This document shows positions 50,198 to 62,929 of a stretch of DNA of 64,000 nucleotides, one piece after another; the stretch's first letter is position 1, and each line of letters starts with the position of its first letter. The DNA comes from Imbricaverruca yamaguchii. Lineage: Eukaryota; Arthropoda; Thecostraca; Neoverrucidae. The position numbers and the translations under genes are program-made. The stretch lies in NCBI GenBank assembly GCA_034440575.1, contig JAOTOL010001661.1:4580001-4644000 (forward strand), in the 5' to 3' direction. The notes beneath the pieces are model-generated. The model worked only from the letters and a program-made list of their open reading frames with translations, was not told the DNA's origin and made no database searches.

Positions 50198-53100
50198 GCG
50201 TTAGTCGTCAGGAGCGGACATGCTACCGCTCGCGCCGCTCTGGTGGTGTATTTGTGAAGGAACACCACCAGAGTGCATCTGCTATGATTGATGCTATATT
50301 CTAGTTTCTAGAGAAGATGCAAGTAATTTCCAATGGTAACATTAATTTGAACAATATTGAAACACGCCATCGTATGATGCATAGCTCGTTTTATTATTAA
50401 ATACTTTCACCTTGTCAATTTTCCCTTAAATGAAATGGGAGGAATTGCCCACTCAACATCTTGTAATACAAACGCGTCATACATCTTCTGTGAGATGCTC
50501 TCACAATTTCCAATGTTCTTAAGAAAACGAAAATTGAACGTGTTGTATTTATGCAGCATCTTGAGTAACATCCATGAAGTATTAACCCCGTCACTCTTGC
50601 ACTCAATTCCAGAATTTGTGTCCCAAATTATCGCAATGTATTCCTTTAAATTGAAAATCAGACATTATACATTATCGAAATTATTTCCAATGGTCTCAAA
50701 TAAACTTGGACAAATCAGTTGCTTCTGATGACATACTCGATTCCTTTTATAGATAACTAACCCTGTCAATTTTGCACCAATTTCCAGGATTCGTGTCTGG
50801 AATTATCACACTGCACACCTTTGAATTGTACATCAGATGTTCCACATAAGCGAATCCATTTTAAATGGTCTCATATAAACGAACATAAAATCAGCTGCCT
50901 TCTGATGTCATACTACACTACGTCTATGTATATCTACCCCTGATATTTTTGCATTCAATTCCAGGATTTGTGCCTCGAATTATCACATTGTATTCCTTTA
51001 ACACGCGCCCTGGAGGGGGGAGGGGCGAAATCCACCCACCCCTCTGGGTTTTCGTACATAACTCCAGATTTTACCGGGGATATACGCCATTGTTTGCGTT
51101 CCCGCTAAGAAATTTCCGACACGTTACTTAAAGTAAGAAAACGAAAAACGGTCGAAAATGTTTCGAATGAGGGGTCGTTAAAGTTTTTTTTTTTAATCAC
51201 GCGCCAGACTACAAAAATCGGCGCTGACGCGTTTCCTGTATATTGGCAAAAGGGAAGTGTTCTAGGCAACACTAGCTACTTGTTTGATGTATATTATTAT
51301 GCTTTATGGTTTCAAAGTCATGTTAGGTCACCGAGGTCAAGTCAGATCAAGTCCATGTGCAGGTTAATGGAACCAAACTTAGTCAACTGGAATGTTGTCA
51401 TAAATGCAAATGACTGTCGTGCGATTGATGTCACCTTACATGGATATATGAGGATATATTCATTTAGGAGGATATATGAAAAAAGTATTTAAATGAGAAA
51501 AGGACAGCGAAATCGATCCGGGCTATAATCTTTTTGGCCCCCAAAAATACATTTTTTTATTTCAAAACTTCGAGTTTTCCAGTTTTCTTCAATTTCCCTT
51601 TTACAATTGGTAGAGCAGACCGAGAAACGTTGATGGAAGTCAACTTGCCCTAATAATAAATGCTTACTTTAGTCATAATCCTCTATTTCAACTACAATTT
51701 GGCAAATACGCAAAATTTGTGTAGTCAAAAACGAAAAAAGAGAAAGAAAAAAATTCCACTCGTACGTTTTGTTGCATCCCTAAAGATAAGCACACGCTGA
51801 AAGTTTTATTAACATATCTGCGTCCGTTAAAGCGTGACGACCGTTCAAACTTTTTTAAGGTGACCTCACTTGACCTTGACTAACTCGTTGACCTTAGATG
51901 ACCTGACTTCAAAATTTTGAAACAGCATGCCAAATTGATGTGGAAAAAGGAATGCCAAATTTGGGCGCGCTGCCTCGCGCCGCTCGTCCATTATCCGCGA
52001 AGAACCTAAGGAGTGCGGTTGAAGACCCCCCCCGACGCGGGACGGGCTAACTGTGGGCTAGAAAGCCCTAAGCAACGGTCTAAGACAGTAAGACTCGCTG
52101 AATGCGCACGTGCCACTGGAAGGGAAAATATCAGGTCAACACGTGTTAGTGAATGGGTTACGTGAGCGCGTGCATGAAGTAGCTATGTGTAGTTAAGGAC
52201 CAGTGGGAGCTGTTGGAACTCGGCGTACGCATTTAGTTGTCGTAATGCATCCGTTAGGCGTCAGACACAATGGTAATGCGGACATCAGGGGTGCCCCAGT
52301 AAAGAAAGAGAACAGTTAGGTTCCTGATGCCATTCAAGAACTCTGACTTATGTGCCCGCGACAAGCGTGCTCGGATCGTCAGTAGTGTGGGCGCGAAGAA
52401 TATAGCTACGATTTATGTGACTTTGTCTCCAAAAAAATATGATACGAAGTGCATTTATGAAAGTTTAGCCTTCAGCCGACAATGTCATTGCCACTTACAT
52501 TGATGTATTGCGCGTATTGTTACTTTGCGTAGTTTTTTTCTTGGACTATTTCCCGCCATAGACGGCCGGCCGCCAGCGGCGACCCCGGCGTCCCCCGGGC
52601 CTTCCTGACCGCCAGCCGCCATTCATATCATGGTGGAGCGCGGACCGTTCCCTAAATGTTAATGGGCCCGAACGCCGAAGTTACAGGTAGATTTTCAGGT
52701 TCGAAACGGTAGGCGATGTGCTTGGCATGAGTTCCGCCACCATTGCAGTTGAGGCCGACAGGTTTTCTTGATATTGTTTAAGAACATTGCTCGTATGGGC
52801 GTTGAATGGAAATAATGCATCTGCAATCGTGAATTTTTCCTACACCATTTTGGCATGGCAGAACCGATGTTGCTTAGGGTGTTGTGTATTGTTAAAGGAT
52901 GGAACTTCACTTTTTGTCATGTCACCGTTCGGCGGCCCTACGGATCCTCTGGGCAACGACCGTCTGCGCTTGACGTGCATCGAGCCATGACAGAATCTCA
53001 ATAATGCCGGAAAGCTTCATGTCAAAAGGTAAAAAGTGACAGAGTTAGATGTCTATAAAACTAGTCGAGTGTGGCATCAGAAGGCAGCGAAGTTTATGCC

Positions 53101-53795
53101 GGTTTATTGGAGACCTTTCAAAATGTATTCGTTAATGTAGAGCATCTGGTGTAAAAATATACTAAATACAATATGATAATTCGAGACAGAAATCCTGGAG
53201 TTGAGTGCAAAAAGGACAAGGTTAGGCATGGATAAAAGTAGTCGTTTATGGCATCAGAAAGGAGCTGATTTTATGCCGGTATATTTGAGACCGTTGGAAA
53301 TTAATTCGGTTATGTAGAACGTCTGACATAGCATTTGAAGTAATACTATGTGATCAGTTGGAACACAGTTTCTGGAATTAAGTGAAAAAGTGGCATGGTT
53401 AAAAATTCATGGAAGATATTCAAGGTGACATAAAAATATAGCACGTTTGATTTTCGATTAGTTAAGAGCATTGGAAATTGTCATCAAATCACGCAGAAGA
53501 TGTATGACGTATTCTAATCACAAGATGTTCAGTGACAAATTGCTCCCATTTTACTTTAAGGGCAAAGTGACCGGGTGAAATGGATTTAATAATGACATGA
53601 ATCGCGCATCATAGCATACCTTGTTTCAATGTTGTTCCAATTTGACCGTTGCAAATCACTTGCACCTTCTCTAGAAACCAGAATAGATCGATAATCAGAG
53701 CCACCCCACTTCGGTGGTTGCTCCTTCACAAACCCACCATCACAGCGGTGCCACTGGTATTATGTCCGCTCATGACGCCTAACGCGTTGCCAACA
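50198..53795. mobile_element. Large inverted-repeat element IR-A (foldback-like)
   Basis: The left arm (about 50,198-51,000) and right arm (about 53,030-53,795) are reverse complements over roughly 800 bp, at perhaps 70-75 percent identity by eye. Anchors are AGGAGCGGACATG near the left outer end against CATGAGCGGACATA on the reverse of the right end, then TTTGTGAAGGA, TTTCTAGAGAAG and CGTCATACATCTTCTG in the same order. Inside each arm a unit of about 185 bp repeats (CAATTCCAGGATTTGTG, ATTATCACATTGTATTCC, TTCTGATG). Long arms with internal subrepeats are the hallmark of foldback elements. No transposase is seen. Confidence 0.8.
51290..51950. repeat. Inner inverted repeat with AGGTCA motifs
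   Basis: Within the loop of IR-A, GGTTTCAAAGTCATGTTAGG (51,308 on) is mirrored by CCTGACTTCAAAATTTTGAAAC near 51,903-51,925. Both sides carry several AGGTCA or TGACCT words. It may be a smaller nested element. Confidence 0.5.
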
Positions 53796-54309
53796 TTTGA
53801 TCCAGGATAATTACCTAGGCCCTCAATTTGCAAGTCCGGTGACCCGTGGAGGTACGCCTTCACCTTCAAATATATGTTTCGTGTCAAGGCGCATCACATT
53901 GTTTCTACTCCCAGAGCACCGGCGGTTGACCAGTAGTGGCGTTCACTGGGGGAGTTGGTGACATCCAGAAAGTAGGAGAATGTCTATGAAAGTCTCGAGC
54001 TCACCAGTGGTCAATCTGAACAGTTGATCATTTTTGGTTTTGAGCGTATACCGCAGCGTTTCGTTGACGATGTGCGCATACATTTCCTCTGTGAACATCT
54101 CCTCGAACAGCTGGACTGGAGGCGTGTTTTGCAGGGATTCCTAAAACGTTATTTATGACTTCCTATATTTGTGGAACCTTACTCGTTTTGGTGCCTACTT
54201 TTGCGTCTCCGCGAGATGTGGGACTCGAGAGGAGTCTCCAAAAGGAGTAGGTCTCCAGGACTGAATGAAGGCCCGATGACCTGAAAAAATTCCAAGAAAT
54301 TGAGACGAG

Positions 54310-55305
54310 GCCCTTAACCCGCGCACGTTCGGGGGCAGCTATCTGCCCCCCCGTCCGGTTTTTCCTCATTTTCCGCCAACCTAATCGGGTTAGCAAGGCC
54401 AATCCCCGCATATCCGTTCATTGATCTTTTCCACATATCCTCATACATTTTTAATTCTAGGTGGTCTCAGGTCAGGTCACCAGGTCAGGCGAAGTGACCC
54501 AACTACACTATGAGTTCTAGGTGGCATAACTTCCACAATAATTGGGCGATTAATTTCAAACTTATAAGATGTCATGATCTCATCAGGGACCATAATATGT
54601 ATATCGTTTTTTTCCCAGCATTGACCTTAGGTCAGGTCGCGGCCATGGCTTTCCCATTAAAGGGCTATGGTAAAATATATAAATGTCTCCCGGTTACATA
54701 TTTGCGCTCGGAATGATCTCACAATAGTTGTGGCATGTAGATGAAAGCTATGCTCAATGCTACCGCTGATATTTTTGCTCAGTGACCTCACCAAGGTCTC
54801 TGAGGTCACCTGAGATTACTACACACTTCTGCGCATTATATCGCACTGCATTGAGCTAGAAGGGTGAAATTACCGTCAATGTGCTTGCATCGTCAAGTCG
54901 TGTCGATTGATACATTACATGCCCTTCCTAGGCGACTTCATCATCTTGACCTGAGTTTCGGTTAACCTGACCTTACATCACACCGCCTATTGTCGGTAGC
55001 GCATTTCAAGGACTATCGAATAGCGTTCGTCGTTTGTTTCTATCTGTTACAGGTCATGAGATATGTGGCAATATCTGAGTCCCACCTGATCTTGTCGAAT
55101 TTGACCTATGATTACCCAGTGACCTGAATGTTGATCTTAGCGAGAAAAAAAAGACCGCAACACTTTCGATAGAGCCCGTCACCAGCTATCCAACGCCGTT
55201 TTCTGTTTGTCGCTAGCTAGCATAGTCCTAGAGATCTTAGGGGGGCAGACATCTGCCCCCGGACATGCGAAGTTGGCGCGGACCTCCGGACGTGCGAGTG
55301 TTAAG
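54310..55305. mobile_element. Inverted-repeat element IR-B with AGGTCA-rich interior
   Basis: The left end reads CTTAACCCGCGCACGTTC and then GGGGGCAGCTATCTGCCCCC, itself a hairpin. The right end (55,234-55,305) contains the mirrored GGGGGGCAGACATCTGCCCC and GACGTGCGAGTGTTAAG. Between them lie repeated TGACCT/AGGTCA words with a loose period. No coding sequence is present. Confidence 0.65.
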
Positions 55306-55399
55306 ATGGGAGTGGTAACAGGTATGAAGAGGTGTGAGGTTTCCAAAATTGAACATTTTCTCAAGACTGGTAAGGCTCGGCCAGGATAAAGGACGAGGC

Positions 55400-56490
55400 C
55401 CACGATGCGTGGCAGGAGGCCCCTATCTGGCGGATAATGCCCCTGGGACATGAAAGGGAGCTCCATACCATGGAAAAGGGCCCCAGGATGTAAGAGAGGG
55501 TCCTTCAAGGCGCGAGAGGACATTGAATATGGATGAGGGCAGGACATAAGACGTTGAAAACCGATAAAGAGGCTCCAGGAAATGGGGCGAGATACTTATG
55601 GCGCGAGATGAGGCCTATAACTTGCAAGAAACCCCTAAGAAATGGTAGAAGTCGTGCCGGGGTGTTTCAAAATTACGATATGGACCCAAAATCCGGCCGG
55701 ACCATGAAAATGAATATAGTGGCACGACGAGTCGTACCATTTCACAACGGTGTCATTGAATCATTGGGATCAAAACAAATGAAGCCGGAGCAACGAAAAA
55801 CACTCCGGATCTGGGTGCAACTCTGAAAAACACTCACAAAAACACACACAAAAACACAAAAACACTCCAACTCTGGGATTCTACAATGACGCAAAACAAA
55901 CTAAGACGTTTTAGACCAAAAAAAAGTGCCGAGGCAGCTAAAGCTTGCGCTAAGGATACAAGCAAATGGCGTCGGGGCCCAAAAGATCACAATGGATTAC
56001 ATGTTTTGTTTTGTTTTTAACTCACGTCCCAGCCCTTGAAAATCACCCTGGAGGCCCAGAAGGGCGCACCGGGCCACAAACTTTGCAGCTGCTCCAAAAA
56101 TGAATTCTTAACCGGAGTGTTACTCTGGGACAAAAACATACTTCTTCAGTAGCCGCAGTGGAATATCAAAGGGGCAAATACTCCCTCTATCCTGAGAGGC
56201 ATAAACTCCAAATAATCGTACCGGGGCCCCAAAACTCGCGCTGGGGCCACCAAAATTCGCGAAGGTCTTCCAGAATTCGCGCAGGGGTCGCCAAATAAGT
56301 ACTTCGGCCCCCCAAAAAACTCGATCCGAGGCTCGAAAACTTGCAATAGAAACCGCCAAAATCACGTTGGGTAACAGCTAAGCACAACGCATCCCACAAA
56401 CTCGAATCTCTCCCCCAAAATATCGCGCTCTGGACCCACAATTCCCATCGGTAGTCCCGTCGAAGGTCCACAAAATTGGTGTCTAGGCCT
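55400..56490. repeat. Degenerate short tandem repeats
   Basis: Loosely spaced units such as GGGGCCACCAAAATTCGCG and GGCCCCAAAACTCGCGC fill 55.9-56.5 kb. GGACATGAAAGGGAGC-type units, related to the 44-kb minisatellite, lie at 55.4-55.6 kb. No gene is supported. Confidence 0.6.
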
Positions 56491-57021
56491 ACACGTAAGA
56501 ACAGCGTGACCACAAAAACCGAATCGTTACCGAAAAAGGTATAGCTGGAGCCTTCCAAAATAAGAATGGATTCAACAAAATAAATGTCCGGGTCGAGAAA
56601 ATGGTTTTGGAGCACCGAACATGCTACCAGATGCCTTCACAAATTGCTTGTGGCACTGAAAAACATACCGTATCTAAAAAATCGAGGTGAGATGCAAAAC
56701 CGTGTCGCCAAGGACTCAAAAAACCAGGCCGGGATTCGAACCTTACACACACACACAAAATCCTCCAAAATCCTCAAAAATCGCGTTGAGCCCAGAAAAC
56801 TGGCGTTGGGTCCCCGGAATCACGCGTCTGGGTGCGATAAATCGCTCTGGAGGTAAGAAGCACCGCACCGAAGCCGCACAATCGTACTGGAGCACCACAA
56901 ATGCGCGTCAGAAGCCCAAAATGAACACAACAGGGACTTAAGAGCACAACGGGGCCGACAATACAACTGGTCCTGGTTACAACTGGTTACAACTGGTCCT
57001 GGTACCAGGCATGGTTCATTC

Positions 57022-57507
57022 TTGGACCTTGTATTCTCGGATTTAAGTGACTTGGTTCAAGACATGACTGTAGGCGAAACTCTGGGAAAAAGTGACCATA
57101 ACATAGTTAGATTCAAGGCACATGTAGGGGAAACTATCAAGGATAATTTGGTAAAGGTTCAAAATTTCAACAGAGCAGACTTCAACGGCATGAGAGCGGC
57201 TTTAAGTGCCATCAGATGGGAAGAAGAATTCTCCAATTTAAATGCCTGTGAAATGTGGGAAAAGTTCAAATCTTACTTAAAGGAAACTCAGATTAGACAA
57301 GTCCCCCAAAAGCAAAGACGCAAAAGAAGGGTAGGAAAGCCAGCATGGCTTACACCAGACGTGATAAAAGCAATTAGGGCTAAGAAAACTGCATTTAGAG
57401 TTTTTAAAGAAGCCTCAAATGTCATTAATCTAAAGGCGTATCGAAAAGCTAGAGACACTGTGAAGCAAAAACCAGAGCAGCAAAGCGAGCAAAGGAACTG
57501 GATTTAG
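57022..57507 (+). pseudogene. LINE-B ORF2, endonuclease end and linker
   Basis: The frame begins within the element after the truncation (TRHGSFLDLVFSDLS around its start) and carries SDHN at 57,091-57,102, the catalytic end of the endonuclease. The following 110 residues are the basic linker found before RT in CR1-like proteins. The frame is lost at a run of A (CAAAAACC) near 57,468; the continuation in the next frame reads RAAKRAKELDLARN and leads without a break into the RT. Confidence 0.88.
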
Positions 57508-57605
57508 CTAGAAACTGTAATGGGGACAGTAAAAAGTTCTTTAGTTTCTACAAGCTGAGTAAAGTTTCTAACACAATTGGTCCACTGGAAGTAAACGGGA
57601 CTACA

Positions 57606-58928
57606 TTGGGTGAGGATAGTGAGATGGTTGAGGAGCTGAGCAAGCAGTTCAAATCAGTGTTTACATTGGAAGATATGACCAATCTGCCGACCGTACACCA
57701 TAGTTCAGATACATGGGATCTGACAAATGATGTTGATTTCATTGGTAGTGATGTTGTTTACAATCATATCAGGAAAATAAAGCCAAATAAGGCAGCAGGA
57801 CCTGATGATATTTATGCTAGGGTGTTGCGGGAAACTGAAAAGGAACTGGCATTTCCACTTAGTATAATATTTTGTAGATCAGTTTCACATAATGAAATTC
57901 CAACCGACTGGAAAAGGGCAAATGTAGTTCCTATTTTCAAGAAAGGAGAAAGAGGGAAAGTTGAAAACTATAGGCCAATAAGTCTCACATCCCTAGTCTG
58001 CAAGGTACTCGAATCAATTATCAAGGATAGAATAGTTAGTTATCTGGAAGGTAGCAGATTGATTCAAGATACTCAACATGGATTTAGAAAAGGACGATCG
58101 TGTCTCACAAACCTCTTGGACTTTTTGAACTTCGCCACAGAACAATTTGATCAGGGAAATCAGGTTGATGTAGCATATCTTGACTTTAGTAAGGCCTTTG
58201 ACAAGGTACCCCATAAACGGTTAATGATACAGCTTCAGTCCCATGGTATTGCAGGTAGCATCTTAAAATGGATAGAGTTGTGGCTTTCAGATAGACAGCA
58301 AAGAGTGATGCTAAATGGTACAAAGTCATCATGGCAAAATGTTCTTAGTGGAGTCCCCCAGGGGTCAGTACTAGGGCCATTACTGTTCATTATATTTGTA
58401 AATAACATTGAAAGTGGCCTAAGCAGTAAAGTTTTGCAATTTGCAGATGATTTGAAGGTCTTTAGGGCAATAACAGGTCAGGATGAGCATATCTCGCTGC
58501 AAAAAGACTTAGACGAACTTGTGAAGTGGTCCGAAGAATGGCAAATGAAATTTAACTTTGATAAGTGCAAAATCATGCATGTACGTAAGCAGCATATGAA
58601 GGCTCCATACTTGATGGGTGGCCAAGTGCTATCAGTGACTCAACAGGAGAAGGATTTAGGTGTTATTCTAAACACAAAATTGTGGGCATCAGAACAGACC
58701 AAGGAAGCCAGGAAGAAGGCACTGAGAATGCTCGGGGCAATAAATAGGAATGTATCATACAGAAGTGAGGAAGTGATCAGGAAGCTTTACTGTGCATACG
58801 TCAGGCCACATTTGGAATACTGCATCCAAGCTTGGTCTCCTAGCTATGAAAAAGATTGTTGGCTTTTAGAGAGAGTGCAAAAGAGGGCTACAAAAATGGT
58901 TAATGGCATAAGCAACCTGGCATATTAG
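57606..58928 (+). pseudogene. LINE-B ORF2, reverse transcriptase
   Basis: The 440-residue frame holds an RT of the CR1/Jockey group. Motifs in order are NKAAGPDDI, NYRPISLTS, HGFRKGRSC, YLDFSKAFDKVPH (first catalytic Asp), SGVPQGSVLGPLLF, FADDL at residues 279-283 (58,440 on; the Asp pair) and KDLGVILN. It copies element RNA onto nicked target DNA. The open frame actually extends upstream to about 57,470. A TAG at 58,926 cuts it before the C-terminal region, which continues in frame. Similarity to the decayed RT at 38 kb shows the family has been active for long. Confidence 0.93.
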
Positions 58929-58934
58929 GAAAGA

Positions 58935-59270
58935 TTGAAGAAATTGAATATGTTTTCACTTAGATATAGAAGGCTGAGAGGAGATCTCATCGAGGTCTTT
59001 AAATTTGTCAATGGTCTGGAGAGGGGATACCTTGGGGAAATGTTTGAATTTAACAGAAATGATGCAATTAGAGGTCATAAATTCAAAATTAAAATTAACC
59101 ACAGCAGAACAAGGTTAAGGCAAACTTTCTTCACCAACAGGGTAGTGGAACACTGGAACCAGCTGCCAGAAAACATCGTCAGTAGCAGAACATTGAACAT
59201 CTTTAAAAACAGCATAGACAATCATTATAAGAATAGAGGGCTTGCTTTTCAGTATTACAGGGAGGGCTGA
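58935..59270 (+). pseudogene. LINE-B ORF2, C-terminal region after the stop
   Basis: This is in frame with the RT and separated only by the TAG. It contains ERLKKLNM, RRLRGDLIEVFKFVNG, RLRQTFFTNRVVEHWNQLP and a final NHYKN stretch, the conserved end of many CR1-like ORF2 proteins. The natural stop is at 59,268-59,270. Confidence 0.9.
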
Positions 59271-61478
59271 TTGGCAGATTTGGTGGGCAACTGGTTCAGT
59301 GTACAGAGTGCAACCAAGAAGGGCCCTTGTGGCTCAGAGTTGCACTGATCTTTTATGTCTTTATGTCTTTATGTCTTTATGGTCATCCAAAAGGCACAGG
59401 TTCCCAAAAAGCGACAGGCGTTGCAGCCTTAAATAAACATACCTAGACCTCTAAAAAAGGCACAAGAAGCTCTTAAGGCACACAGAGGTCATAAAGACGA
59501 ACCAGGGCCTGAAAAAGAGTCTGGGGCCGCAAATGACAACATGGTTCCACAACGAACAATAACGTCGAGCGTTAAATGAAAATATCTGGATCTTCGAAAA
59601 CGCCCTGACACGAAAAAAATCACCGGTGCCCCAAAAAAGCAACAACACACTAAAAGGAGGATGGTATTCGAAAATACATTAGACTGCAGCGCAGAAAGAC
59701 GCAGAGGGTTCAACAAAGAACACTGAGGAAGGGCCTCTGTTCGATAGCCATTCTGGGAGGATAGCAGCAAAGATTTTAGGTGCATCGAAGCTGATAACTA
59801 CCAGAAAATGTGGGAGGTAGGGAATTAATGGTCGAATTTAATTACTCGACTTTTCGCAGCGAACGCTCCTACTAAGTACTAAGCATTCCAGCACGTCAAA
59901 TATAGCACAAGTCTATCATGTGGCAGTAATTCGCAAAAGGCAGGAGGCCTGCAGAAACCGTAGCATCGTACGAGGTGTGGCGAATGCGCCGAATGCGCAA
60001 GATGAGTGTGCACGTGCACGGATGCTGGCGTCGTGGTGACCGGGTGATATGAACTGGAATGCCTGAAATGGGGAAATTTTATACTTCAAAGTCATGGGTA
60101 ATATATTTTAAATTAAAGTTAAGGGTTTAATACATTTTCTAATCTCCTGGTACTTTTAGGGTTTTGTTGCTCTTTATGCACCGAGGATTTTTTTACGAGT
60201 CGAGGCGTTTTCGAAGATCCCGATGTGCTTAATTAGCTCTTGGTCCATTTGTTTGATTTGGAACCATTTTACCTTTTATGGTTCCAAACGCTTTTTTGTC
60301 CATGCCAACCATGCCAACCCTTGTGTGTTAGCATGGTCCCTGCGTGCCTTGAGAGCTTCCCGTACATTTTTAGAGTTCCATGTATGTTTACTTAGGGCTG
60401 CAACGCACGTTTTAAGGCCCTGTCGCTTTTTGGTAGATTGTGTGCTTTAGAGCGTCAGATGTATTTTCGGCCCCCGTTGTGCTCTTGGGGTCCTGCTGTG
60501 TTTACTTGGGGCTTCTGACGCACATTTGTGGGCCCTAGTTGGACTTTTGGGCTTCGGCGCGATTTTTCTGTGTCCCACTGCCTGACGTATCGCTCCCAGG
60601 TGCGTGGTTCCGGTTACCCAACGCCAGTTTTCTGGACTAAATGCTATTTTTGTGGATCTTTTCTGCATTTTTTTTCTCTCATAAGTCCGAATTCCAGTCC
60701 GATATTTCGAGACCCTGGCACCATGTATTTGCATACCATCTCGATTTTTCGAGATTCGGTATGTTTTTCGGCAGCGTATACCCGACATTGATTTTTGCAA
60801 AGGCATCTGGTAATATGTTCTGTGCTCCAGAGCCATTTTATTGACCCTGGCATTTTTTTTATCCCTCCTTATTTTAGAGGGCTCCAGCTTCACATTTTCG
60901 GATACCGATCCGGTTGTTGTGGTATAAATACAACTTCAGCAGTGTGAGTCGATTTATCACGGGATATCAAAGTACACCCGTAGAATTTGGTGAGGTAATT
61001 AGTGTTGAAATCCGACGAATCAGGAAAGATAGTGGCAGATGAGGCCCCTCTACAGGAGAATTCAGTTGATCACTAATCATTTCATTTCGATAGGTCCCCT
61101 TTGACAAAATAGCTGCAGAAATGCCAGGCGTATGAATTCATTCGCGAATAATTTGTTATTTTAGCTTGTTCGACAGGTGCCTTGCAACCAGCACCAAATG
61201 TTTTAAAAATTGCAAATTCCTAAGATTCCGATGAGAAAACCAATGTAACCCACTTCTTGTTGTCACCTTCGCGAAATTATCTTCCTAGGACTGAGAAATT
61301 ATCGCTTAGCTTTGCTTAGGCCATCAAACTAGTGGTAACTTAGGTGTTTATCCACATATTACTTATTTATCCCTTGGTATGGCCCAGTTTTCAGCGGAAA
61401 AAAATTATTGCTATTGCGTGTTGCACCATGCACCATGCCAAGAACGAACAGGGCATTAATATGAAATCATGTCTCCTA

Positions 61479-61605
61479 TTCCTGAACCGTACTAAGGGCC
61501 TAAAAAACAATAGGAGGCCCTAACACAATGGAGGCCCCTTTTCTGGGAGCAGGAGCCCCCTTTCGACCTTGTCCCCTAGAAGAATTTCGTGGCGACGCCA
61601 CCGCA
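61479..61605. repeat. Second copy of the hAT-like element's right end
   Basis: This segment matches 44,264-44,385 over about 120 bp in the same orientation, at about 90 percent by eye: ACTAAGGGCCTAAAAA, CAATAGGAGGCCCTAACACA, AGAATTT, ending GGCGACGCCACC. The minisatellite interior and left end are absent. Confidence 0.85.
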
Positions 61606-62290
61606 TATGGGCAGAGCATGGACGCCGGCCGGTCATCCCTAATCCCCCGGACCGCGGGCCCCCGGCCGGCTCCCACCCCCTTCCACCCAGTGTCCTTATT
61701 TGATGACACCTAATTTTAGCGGGCGCTAGATGGTTAGTACTAGCAGCACTATGGGAAACAAACATCAGGGTTTGGACATTCAAACAATTTTGTATTAACG
61801 CACGTGCCGATATTATGCTTCAAAAACTTGTCTAGGACACCTGTCCGGAGTGACTTAAAGTTGAACTTTAGGATGACGAAAAACGCCCATTTTAAGGACT
61901 GGCCAAGTATTCCTATACGAATAGTTTTGGAATTTGAAGTCTCCACGAGACGAGAAAAGTGCTTGTGGTCACTTTTCAAAGCGCTTGGGCGGTTTGCGAC
62001 TGACCAAATGTCCAATATATGCTGAGAAAGTTGCTGACCTGATATGAGGACACCTGGCGTTAATGGATTATAATGCAAAGTAAACTTCACATTTACATCT
62101 TAGCTTCAAAACAGCTCCATCACCGGTCAGCAAAGGCATGTCTCCGACAGATGTCGCCATATATTGCGACTTTGTTTCATAGCAAGCGAAGGGGACCCTG
62201 GCCTTGAAGTGGATCTTCTCTTACTAATTGTGATATTGGTTGTCAGGGATATTTTTGGAGGGACGTATTGGCCTTATTTATAACAAAAAT
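61606..62290. other. No recognisable gene or element
   Basis: Frames are short and conflicting, and no repeat was recognised. Confidence 0.5.
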
Positions 62291-62299
62291 TCCACCCCC

Positions 62300-62640
62300 G
62301 AGAACCAAAAAAGGAAATAAAGAAAAAAAAAATGAACCAACCCACCCAACAAATTAAGAAAGAAAGGAGAAAAAAAAAAAAAAAAAACCAAAAGCAAAAC
62401 AAACCCCAAAAAACAAAAACTTTTAATTTTTGTAATTTTTTTTTTACCTCTTTTTATTTCTTATAATTATTAGTATTAAAGAGACAAAAAAAAACCCAAA
62501 AAAAAAAAAAAAAAAAAAAAAAATAAAAAAAAACAAAAAAAAAAACAAAAAAACACCAAACAAAAAAAAAAACTTTTTTTAAATCAAAAAATAAAAAAAA
62601 AAATTTAATTTTTAAAAAAAATAAATCTATTAAAATTTTA
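62300..62640. repeat. A-rich low-complexity block
   Basis: Long A runs broken by single C, T or G over about 340 bp. The texture resembles unreliable long-read consensus and carries no gene. Confidence 0.9.
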
Positions 62641-62929
62641 ATGAGCATGGTTAGGTACCTACTAAGCTTTCCAAATCAGAGGAATCTGGAAATTTGCAAG
62701 GATTACTTTTTACTTGGCCGTACCAAACAAATCGAAACCAAATTTTTGAGTCTGCGCAATCCATGCAATTCGGGTAAATATATACAAGAAGTCCTTAGGG
62801 CACTTTAGTTAAAAAGGCGTATTTCCAGTTTCTTGATGTAATTGAAATACTTCTAAATTCATAACTTCGGGAAACGAATACTTTAAAAAAAAACATAAGA
62901 CGTCCATGCAGTTGGCAGGAGTGACGCCC

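Larger units (their letters stand above)
56965..59381 (+). mobile_element. LINE-B, CR1-like non-LTR retrotransposon, 5' truncated
   Basis: The element keeps the end of the endonuclease, the linker, the whole RT and the C-terminal region of ORF2, and ends in an 8-bp tandem tail (TCTTTATG)n at 59,351-59,381. Short direct repeats at the 3' end are characteristic of CR1-type elements. One frameshift and one stop are the only visible lesions, so it is young. It sits inside the left arm of IR-C and shows no clear target-site duplication, as is common for CR1. Confidence 0.9.
56490..60925. mobile_element. Large inverted-repeat element IR-C, split by a LINE
   Basis: The left arm is 56,490-56,965 and, after the LINE, 59,385-59,690. 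The right arm is 60,120-60,925. Reversed, the right arm follows the left in order: GCTGGAGCC, AATAAAATGG, CCAGATGCCTT, CAGAAAACTGGCGTTGGGT, GTGCGTCAGAAGCCC, GAGCACAACGGGG, then across the LINE AAAAAGCGACAGG, GTTGCAGCC, GATCTTCGAAAACGCC. The loop is about 430 bp. No transposase is seen. Confidence 0.85.
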
